Shown: in pieces, positions 6,596 through 11,278 of the stretch | Layout of the letters: every line of letters begins with the position of its first letter | Numbering within the stretch: position 1 is the first letter of the stretch | Notes under the pieces: model-generated | What the model saw: the letters and a program-made list of their open reading frames with translations, nothing else | What the model was told of the DNA's origin: nothing | Database searches by the model: none | Program-made: the position numbers and the translations under genes | NCBI GenBank assembly: GCA_903858075.1 | Contig: CAIOHI010000004.1 | Location: 1 to 11,278, forward strand | DNA: 11,278 nucleotides | Origin: an uncultured Actinomycetes bacterium | GTDB lineage: Bacteria; Actinomycetota; Acidimicrobiia; Acidimicrobiales; Ilumatobacteraceae | Direction: 5' to 3'

Positions 6596-6601
6596 AGAGT
6601 A
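6596..6601 (-). promoter_or_regulatory. Probable -10 element, leaderless promoter of selD
   Basis: TACTCT on the minus strand is followed by 6 bases (TTGCCT) and the ATG at 6589. It falls in the 20-base gap after the preceding gene, so selD-rnhB may be transcribed independently of gpsA. No Shine-Dalgarno is seen before the ATG. Confidence 0.5.
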
Positions 6602-6609
6602 GTAGGGCT

Positions 6610-7836
6610 CTACGAGTTCTGCACCTGCCAGAGCGCTTCACCCGAGCTCGCTTTCGTTGTAGACCATGTTGCATCTACCCCACTGCGCGCAATAACAGGA
6701 ACGCCACCGGTGAACTCCCAGAGTGCTGCCACATTTTCACCATGCCAACGCAACGCAAATGATGCACTCACGCCGCCGCCTGCCATGAAGCCAAAAGATT
6801 CCCAGTTGAACCCTCTCCACAATGCAGGAATGCCATGAGGCAAAAGAATTGTTTCACCACGACCATTCACCGTGCACAACTGCTGTTCAACTGCAGCAAC
6901 ACGACGACCATGCGACATTCCCACGCTATGAGATGCACCGTTTGTTGCATTGCTTGTCTGACGACTCTCAACAATGCGTTGCCAGCTTGCCGCCACATCA
7001 CGCACTGCTCGATCTTCTTTGCAACGATGCAAAAGCAACTGCACACCAGCAACCATTTGAGCCAATTCACTGAGGTCGTGTTGGGCATGATTCTGCAAGC
7101 ATTCTTCAGCAAGTGGAACGAGCTCATCGAGCCACACTTCCGCCTTGTCGCCTAAGCGAACAAGCTCAATACCATCGAGCACGGTGCCAAGCGCATCTTC
7201 GAGCGGGTCACACACTTCGCCGAGCAACAACGCACACCGCGCATCTACAAGTGCCAAAGAAAAGTCGTGCAATGGCCCATCTGCTGCTTGCACTCTGCTT
7301 GCTGATTCCAGCGATTGCATCCATCCGCTCACCAACTTGTCTGCACTAGGCAACGTATTGAGCTGAATATTGCTCGCATCGCCCGTTGCAAGTGCCACAC
7401 GCACAGATGAGCGATGGCCAATGGGCAACACAATGGAACTTGCCGGCAACTCAATGCCCATAATGGGCTGTTGAGTTGGCACACGAGAAGTGATGATGTC
7501 GTTTCTTGTAAAGGCCACGGCAATAGGCGATGGCGAATCGTTTTCAATTTCCACCACAACAATGCCACCATGCGATGCAACTGCATAGACCCGCTGAATA
7601 GCGTCGCCACCGCGAACACGCAATCGCGTTTCTACAACAGGCACTCCATCAATGCGCACTTGACGCACAGAGGCTTCTTTTTCTGGCGAATGCCAACGGT
7701 CTTCATCGGCAACATGCCAGGCCAGCACATCTGTGCCATCGTGCGGCGTGATGTCTCCCCATGGCGAAACAGAAGCAGTAAAGGTGCCCCCGCGAATGCC
7801 GATGAGTCCGTGTGATGTTGGTGAAAGTGTTGTCAT
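6610..7836 (-). CDS. Conserved-looking protein of unknown function
   Basis: I do not recognise this 408-aa product. The N-terminal ~190 residues look beta-rich (GLIGIRGGTFTASVSPWGDI, then VVVEIENDSPSPIAVAFTRN), like the beta-sandwich that precedes the catalytic domain in some glucan-active enzymes. The middle ~120 residues look helical, with paired Leu/His stretches (MVAGVQLLLHRCKEDRAV). The last ~60 form another strand-rich, Trp-rich piece (LRWHGENVAALWEF and SGVDATWSTT). No signal peptide or membrane segment is visible, so it is probably cytoplasmic. ATG at 7836 is chosen, 5 bases after the gpsA stop; a TTG at 7845 would overlap gpsA. Its place between gpsA and selD suggests co-transcription with gpsA but does not reveal a function. 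A sugar-polymer role is only a guess. Confidence 0.72.
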   Translation of the reverse strand: MTTLSPTSHGLIGIRGGTFTASVSPWGDITPHDGTDVLAWHVADEDRWHSPEKEASVRQVRIDGVPVVETRLRVRGGDAIQRVYAVASHGGIVVVEIENDSPSPIAVAFTRNDIITSRVPTQQPIMGIELPASSIVLPIGHRSSVRVALATGDASNIQLNTLPSADKLVSGWMQSLESASRVQAADGPLHDFSLALVDARCALLLGEVCDPLEDALGTVLDGIELVRLGDKAEVWLDELVPLAEECLQNHAQHDLSELAQMVAGVQLLLHRCKEDRAVRDVAASWQRIVESRQTSNATNGASHSVGMSHGRRVAAVEQQLCTVNGRGETILLPHGIPALWRGFNWESFGFMAGGGVSASFALRWHGENVAALWEFTGGVPVIARSGVDATWSTTKASSGEALWQVQNS

Positions 7837-7841
7837 ATGTC

Positions 7842-8837
7842 TCAATCGAGTTCAGAGCGCCCACCTCGACTGAGGAGGTCGCTGAGCGCTTGTTCTGCAG
7901 AAATACCGCGGTGACATACTGCCACTACTTGCTCAGTGATGGGCATTTCAATGCCAAATTGTGCGGCCAGATCGAGCACCGCTGCTGAACTCTTCACGCC
8001 TTCAGCAACCATTTGCATTGATGCCACCACATCGGCAATGTTCTCGCCTCGCCCAAGGGCCATTCCTACCGATGTGTTTCTACTCTGCAGTGAAGAGCAC
8101 GTGGCAATGAGGTCACCCATTCCTGCTAACCCAGCAAATGTTGCTGGCGTGCCTCCCATTGCAGTTCCTAACCGCGCCATTTCAGCAAGGCCTCGCGTAA
8201 TGAGAGTGGCACGTGTGTTGTTGCCGAACCCCATTCCACCTGCCATGCCCGCTGCGATAGCAATAACATTTTTCACTACTCCACTTACTTCGCAACCCAC
8301 CACATCGGGGTTGGTATAAATGAGCAGTCGTGGGTTGCTAAAAATACGCTGTAATTCACGGGCAATGGTTTCGTCATCAATTGCCACAACACTCGCTGCT
8401 GGCTGCCCATCCATAATTTCGTGCGCAAGGTTCGGCCCCGTCAGCACTGCAGCTGGGTGCCCCGGCAGTTCACTTGCAATGACTTCACTCATGCGCATGA
8501 GAGAACCCTGCTCAAGACCCTTTGCCACACTCACAATGGGCACCGAGGGCCGCACATGTGCCGCTGCTGCACGAAGCACTTCGCGGAATCCTTGAGATGG
8601 AACCGCCATCACCACCACGTCGGCGTCGCGCACCACCTCTTCAAGGTCGTGCGATGCAATGAGTTCGGTAGGCAGTGCTCGCTTTCCCAAATATGCAGGG
8701 TTGCGGTGATCGGCATTAATGACCTCGGCTGTTACTGCACTGCGCGCCCACAAAATGGTGGAGGTATTTAACGCCGCCATTGAGGCAATAGTGGTGCCCC
8801 ACGACCCTGCCCCTACGACCCCCACGCGAATTGCCAC
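7842..8837 (-). CDS. gpsA: Glycerol-3-phosphate dehydrogenase [NAD(P)+]
   Basis: GpsA reduces dihydroxyacetone phosphate to sn-glycerol-3-phosphate, the backbone of phospholipids. From GTG at 8837 the protein has 331 aa, normal for the family. Visible elements: dinucleotide-binding GAGSWG (9-14) in VGVVGAGSWGTTIA, VVMAVPSQGFREVL, VSVAKGLEQGSL with K106, LTGPNLAHEI, and the catalytic helix EVSGVVKNVIAIAAGMAGG with K189, followed by NNTRATLITRGLAEM and GLAGMGDLIATC. GTG at 8837 is preferred over GTG at 8855 because TACGCT lies 6 bases upstream and the Rossmann strand begins at once. It diverges from cofC; the two starts are 47 bases apart. In M. tuberculosis a gpsA gene likewise adjoins the CofC homologue Rv2983. 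Confidence 0.95.
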   Translation of the reverse strand: MAIRVGVVGAGSWGTTIASMAALNTSTILWARSAVTAEVINADHRNPAYLGKRALPTELIASHDLEEVVRDADVVVMAVPSQGFREVLRAAAAHVRPSVPIVSVAKGLEQGSLMRMSEVIASELPGHPAAVLTGPNLAHEIMDGQPAASVVAIDDETIARELQRIFSNPRLLIYTNPDVVGCEVSGVVKNVIAIAAGMAGGMGFGNNTRATLITRGLAEMARLGTAMGGTPATFAGLAGMGDLIATCSSLQSRNTSVGMALGRGENIADVVASMQMVAEGVKSSAAVLDLAAQFGIEMPITEQVVAVCHRGISAEQALSDLLSRGGRSELD

Positions 8838-8843
8838 AAGTGA

Positions 8844-8849
8844 AGCGTA
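8844..8849 (-). promoter_or_regulatory. Probable -10 element, leaderless promoter of gpsA
   Basis: TACGCT on the minus strand is followed by 6 bases (TCACTT) and GTG at 8837. There is no Shine-Dalgarno. It faces the cofC -10 across only 22 bases, so the two polymerase sites would overlap. Confidence 0.5.
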
Positions 8850-8871
8850 GGGCACCAGCGTCGACCAGCCC

Positions 8872-8877
8872 TAGGCT
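8872..8877 (+). promoter_or_regulatory. Probable -10 element, leaderless promoter of cofC
   Basis: TAGGCT is followed by 7 bases (TCATCCT) and GTG at 8885. No Shine-Dalgarno precedes the start. It is divergent from and very close to the gpsA promoter, which makes mutual interference or shared control possible. Confidence 0.45.
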
Positions 8878-8884
8878 TCATCCT

Positions 8885-9493
8885 GTGAAGACGCCACTAC
8901 AGGCTTTGATGGTCATCCCCATCAAGCCATTCGCTAGCGCCAAGGGGCGTTTATCGCATGTGCTCTCACCCGCACAACGCGCTCAACTCGCCCGCGAGTG
9001 CGCGGAACGTGTGGTGAAGTCTGCGGGAAATCTTTCGGTATTGGTTGTCACCGACACTTCAGACAACAACGAAGTGCCGGCGTGGGCTCGCGAGCACGGC
9101 GCAGAGTGCCTCATGCAGGTCTCTGCGGGCCTCAACGGCGCTGTGAACGATGCAATGACCTACGCCCGCAACAACCTCTTCACACACGTGCTCATCGCTC
9201 ACAGCGATGTTCCACTTGCGCACAACATTGAGCAATTTTTAGAAGCCGACACTGTGTGCATTGTTCCCGACTCTGCACACGACGGCACCAACGTGCTGGC
9301 ACTGCCCACTGCGCTCCCTTTTTCATTTCATTACGGAGCCGGAAGTTTCTCTGCTCATGTTGCAGAAGCGATGTCGCATGGTCTTGCTCCGCGCATTGCG
9401 TTGAGCGATGAGTGGGCACTCGACCTCGACGAACCCGAAGATCTTCACCACCCACGCATTCATGAGGAGTTCCCATGGCTAACAATGAACTAG
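8885..9493 (+). CDS. cofC: 2-phospho-L-lactate (phosphoenolpyruvate) guanylyltransferase, F420 synthesis
   Basis: CofC/FbiD joins GMP from GTP to 2-phospho-L-lactate or phosphoenolpyruvate, making the side-chain donor for coenzyme F420. From GTG at 8885 the protein has 202 aa, usual for the family. Visible landmarks: VIPIKPFASAKGRLS (10-24; nucleotide-binding strand with K14, K20 and R22), SAGLNGAVNDA (80-90), SDVPLA with D108 (metal-binding Asp), VPDSAHDGTNVLAL (127-140), FHYGAGSFSAHVAEA and a final LDLDEPEDL. The track of the frame reaches back to 8831, but those residues do not look like the family. The last 19 bases overlap the deacetylase gene, so the two are translationally linked. FbiA/FbiB are not in the window. 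Confidence 0.9.
   Translation: MKTPLQALMVIPIKPFASAKGRLSHVLSPAQRAQLARECAERVVKSAGNLSVLVVTDTSDNNEVPAWAREHGAECLMQVSAGLNGAVNDAMTYARNNLFTHVLIAHSDVPLAHNIEQFLEADTVCIVPDSAHDGTNVLALPTALPFSFHYGAGSFSAHVAEAMSHGLAPRIALSDEWALDLDEPEDLHHPRIHEEFPWLTMN
9464..9469 (+). promoter_or_regulatory. Shine-Dalgarno for the deacetylase inside cofC
   Basis: GAGGAG lies 5 bases before the ATG at 9475 and within the last codons of cofC. It decides the start of the PIG-L gene and supports translational coupling of the overlapping pair. Unlike cofC itself, the second gene uses a standard ribosome binding site. Confidence 0.7.
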
Positions 9494-10296
9494 GCGCCAA
9501 TGAACCTGGCCAACCTCCAGTGGTGGGTTCAGCAACCCCAACAACCGACTGGGGCCACAACCTTCCCGTTCCACAACGCGTACTTGCCGTTGGCGCTCAC
9601 CCCGACGATATTGAATTTGGTTGCGGAGGCACGCTTGCCAAATGGGCAGCCGCTGGCTGCGTTGTGCACCATGCAGTACTCACCGATGGCTCGAAAGGAA
9701 CTTGGAACCCCGATGCAGACACCGCCGCGCTCATCGCAACCCGACAAGTAGAGCAACGTGATGCCGCCTATCGTCTCGGCGCCACTGGTTCGGTCACATT
9801 CCTTGGTGCAGTTGACGGAGAACTTGAAAATACTGTGGAAATGCGTGACGCCTTGGTGCGACTCATTCGCATTGTGCAACCCGATGTGGTTCTTGGCCAC
9901 GACCCGTGGAAGCGATACCGACTCCACCCCGATCACCGAGCCGCCGGATTCCTTCTCACCGACTCCATTGTTGCAGCGCGTGACCCACATTTCTTCCGGC
10001 ACCATTTCACCGTTACTGACCTCAACACCGGTGTAGCCCTCAAGCACCACAGGCCATCATCGCTGCTTCTATGGGAAGCCGACGTACCCAATCATGTTGA
10101 AGATATTTCTGCAAGCGCCGACACGAAATTGAATGCACTACTTGCTCATGCCAGTCAGTTTGAATCGACTATGAAAGCCACCACAAGTGAAGCACTCGAT
10201 GTATTTCAAACACGCATGCGCTCACGCTTCAGCACACTTGGTCAACCACATGGCTATGCAGCAGCTGAAGTGTTTCACCACATGAAAGATCTGTAG
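9475..10296 (+). CDS. PIG-L/LmbE-family zinc N-deacetylase
   Basis: Enzymes of this family remove an acyl group from an N-acyl amino sugar or a similar amide; members include MshB and Mca of mycothiol metabolism, BshB and LmbE. The 273-aa protein has the motif VGAHPDDIEFGCGGTLA (residues 39-55), giving zinc ligands H42 and D45 with catalytic D44. The second motif, LHPDHRA, supplies H151 and H154. About 30 N-terminal residues (NNELGANEPGQPP and on) look disordered. It has the D-D-x-E (DDIE) form rather than the DDE of MshB, so the substrate is open. It overlaps cofC by 19 bases and ends 10 bases from the convergent TIGR03084-like gene. A mycothiol-related task is possible because that neighbour has a mycothiol-enzyme fold, but this is inference. 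Confidence 0.9.
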   Translation: MANNELGANEPGQPPVVGSATPTTDWGHNLPVPQRVLAVGAHPDDIEFGCGGTLAKWAAAGCVVHHAVLTDGSKGTWNPDADTAALIATRQVEQRDAAYRLGATGSVTFLGAVDGELENTVEMRDALVRLIRIVQPDVVLGHDPWKRYRLHPDHRAAGFLLTDSIVAARDPHFFRHHFTVTDLNTGVALKHHRPSSLLLWEADVPNHVEDISASADTKLNALLAHASQFESTMKATTSEALDVFQTRMRSRFSTLGQPHGYAAAEVFHHMKDL

Positions 10297-10306
10297 TACT
10301 GGCTCC

Positions 10307-11092
10307 TTACGACAAAGGTTGTCGACCAGCACCTGCGGGGCCAGCGAAGGCTTGAGCAATACCCAGCCACTCGGTGGCAAGATTTCCCTGTGCAACAAGT
10401 TGCGTATCTTGCACATGGCGACGCTGTGTAACGAGTAACGAAAAGTCGAGAGCAGAACCACGCACCGACTCGGGAGCATCGGCGCTTCCCCATTCCCACA
10501 AGGAACCGTCGGGCGCCTGCAGGCTCACAAAGATGTTTGCGTCTGGCACTTCACGTTGACGGGACCGATAACTATTCGCACGAGCTAGCACCCCAATATG
10601 AGCAATGTGCTTGAGTCGTATTGAGCTAGTTGGCGCCAGGGAAAGGGCATCAGAAACATCAACGCTGTGCGCCCAGGTCTCCATGAGCCGTGCCGTGAGA
10701 AATGAGGCGACGCTCATTGACGGCCCGTACCACGGCACGCGTTGCGTGCGATCTGCACTGCGACCTGCCGCCACCAAAGCAGCACTGTACTTTTTCCACT
10801 CGCTGGCGAGCTCTGCACCACTCACGCTGCGGCCAAAAGCAACCGAAGGGTCACCGCCGGTGGCAAATGACTTCATCATCTCTTGAGTATCTGCGGCAAA
10901 GCCAGCCGCGTCGGTCATTGCTAAGGCTGAGCGGATGTCAAAGAAATACAGATGCGATACAGAGTCTGCGATGTCCCAGCCATCTGCTGGAGTCTTCGTG
11001 CGCCATTGCGGCTCAGAGAGCCCAGCAATGAGAGCGGCAAGTGCGAGGTGTTCGTCTGCGAGATCTCGCAACACGGTGTCGGTGGCGTCCAT
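10307..11092 (-). CDS. TIGR03084-like / mycothiol-dependent maleylpyruvate isomerase-fold metal-binding protein
   Basis: The 261-aa product starts with a DinB-like helical bundle: LRDLADEHLALAALIAGL, then the TPADGWDIADSVSHLYFFD segment. Its His with the later ETWAHSVD (an E-x3-H pair) forms the metal triad known from mycothiol-dependent maleylpyruvate isomerase (His, Glu, His). The C-terminal part (VSLQAPDGSLWEWGSADAPE and on) resembles the small alpha/beta domain of the TIGR03084 group. The exact reaction is unknown; thiol-dependent isomerisation or transfer is the family theme. ATG at 11092 matches the usual family start; GTG at 11110 is an alternative. No Shine-Dalgarno is seen, and a near -10 (CACGAT, 11099-11104) lies 6 bases upstream. 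The HU terminator ends only 25 bases upstream, so this gene needs its own promoter or depends on readthrough. Confidence 0.82.
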   Translation of the reverse strand: MDATDTVLRDLADEHLALAALIAGLSEPQWRTKTPADGWDIADSVSHLYFFDIRSALAMTDAAGFAADTQEMMKSFATGGDPSVAFGRSVSGAELASEWKKYSAALVAAGRSADRTQRVPWYGPSMSVASFLTARLMETWAHSVDVSDALSLAPTSSIRLKHIAHIGVLARANSYRSRQREVPDANIFVSLQAPDGSLWEWGSADAPESVRGSALDFSLLVTQRRHVQDTQLVAQGNLATEWLGIAQAFAGPAGAGRQPLS

Positions 11093-11116
11093 GTCTCTAT
11101 CGTGGCGCACCTGGGG

Positions 11117-11154
11117 GAGAAATAAAGAAGTGGGGGGCTTGCGCCCCCCACTTC
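11117..11154 (-). terminator. Rho-independent terminator of the HU-like gene
   Basis: Bases 11127-11138 (GAAGTGGGGGGC) pair perfectly with 11143-11154, giving a 12-bp stem. On the minus strand the loop is GCAA, a GNRA tetraloop. It is followed on that strand by TTTATTTCT (11118-11126), a T-rich tract, so it works for the minus-strand HU-like gene whose stop lies 28 bases earlier. No T tract follows on the plus strand. Confidence 0.9.
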
Positions 11155-11182
11155 CAACACTCCGAACCGATTGGTTAGGTAA

Positions 11183-11278
11183 TTACTTCTTTTTTGCAGC
11201 TGTGCGCTTGACAGCTTTTTTCTTACGAGGAGCAGCCTTTTTTGCAGCCTTCTTAGGAGCTGCTTTCTTTGCTGCTGC
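11183..11278 (-). CDS. hupB: HU-type nucleoid protein, C-terminal Lys/Ala tail only (partial)
   Basis: The minus strand reads through 31 codons to a TAA at 11183 and encodes a tail of repeated KKAAP/KKAA units that ends KKKAVKRTAAKKK. Such basic tails follow the DNA-binding domain in actinobacterial HU proteins (HupB of mycobacteria, HupS of Streptomyces) and bind DNA or RNA non-specifically. The globular HU domain would lie beyond the window, so other tailed proteins, such as actinobacterial topoisomerase I, cannot be excluded. The nearby CofC and GpsA genes favour HupB, since M. tuberculosis has hupB, Rv2983 and gpsA close together. The low-complexity tail is followed by a strong terminator, as expected for a highly expressed gene. 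Confidence 0.65.
   Translation of the reverse strand, partial: AAAKKAAPKKAAKKAAPRKKKAVKRTAAKKK

Noticed and set aside
10311..10323. Hairpin GACAA-AGG-TTGTC as a terminator for the deacetylase gene
   Set aside because: The stem is only 5 bp, lies inside the convergent coding sequence, and is not followed by a T tract.
11183..11278. Tandem DNA repeat or CRISPR-like structure in the right-end low-complexity stretch
   Set aside because: The periodicity comes from Lys/Ala/Pro codons of an HU-type tail. Units are irregular at the DNA level and there are no spacers.

Overview
The window reads as a compact chromosomal segment from a free-living actinobacterium. It is most like an acidimicrobial (Ilumatobacter/acIV-type aquatic) lineage. 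The pointers are an actinobacterial-type ImuA'-ImuB mutagenesis pair, CofC of coenzyme F420 synthesis, a mycothiol-isomerase-fold protein (TIGR03084 type), a long Lys/Ala tail typical of actinobacterial HU proteins, many GTG starts, and several genes that appear leaderless. The lineage is inferred from protein style only, without any search. GC is moderate, genes abut or overlap, and no gap exceeds 300 bases. I saw no RNA gene, IS element, phage gene or CRISPR array.

Left block (1-3090, minus strand). A promoter just upstream of 3072 appears to drive four tightly packed genes: a CarH-like B12-binding transcription factor, imuA', imuB, and the start of a probable NUDIX hydrolase that leaves the window at base 1. 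The first junction is TAA-ATG with no gap, and the next two gaps are 4 and 12 bases. This would put an error-prone translesion cassette under, or together with, a putative B12-dependent light sensor. It is the most interesting feature here. The ImuB also lacks the usual first ~60 residues.

Middle block (3137-4918). A small NifU-N-terminal-domain-like protein (minus) and an acyl-CoA dehydrogenase (plus) diverge from a 75-base region.

Central block (4926-8849, minus strand). gpsA, an unrecognised 408-aa protein, selD and rnhB follow one another with gaps of 5, 20 and 2 bases. selD seems to have an extra internal leaderless promoter. The genes cover phospholipid backbone supply, selenophosphate synthesis and RNA:DNA hybrid repair.

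Right block (8872-11278). cofC and an overlapping PIG-L/LmbE-type deacetylase run on the plus strand and diverge from gpsA. A convergent TIGR03084-like metal-binding protein follows, then a strong rho-independent terminator closing an HU-like nucleoid protein of which only the basic tail is present. The HU / CofC / GpsA grouping recalls the M. tuberculosis hupB-mutT1-ppk-Rv2983-gpsA neighbourhood, with the middle genes replaced.
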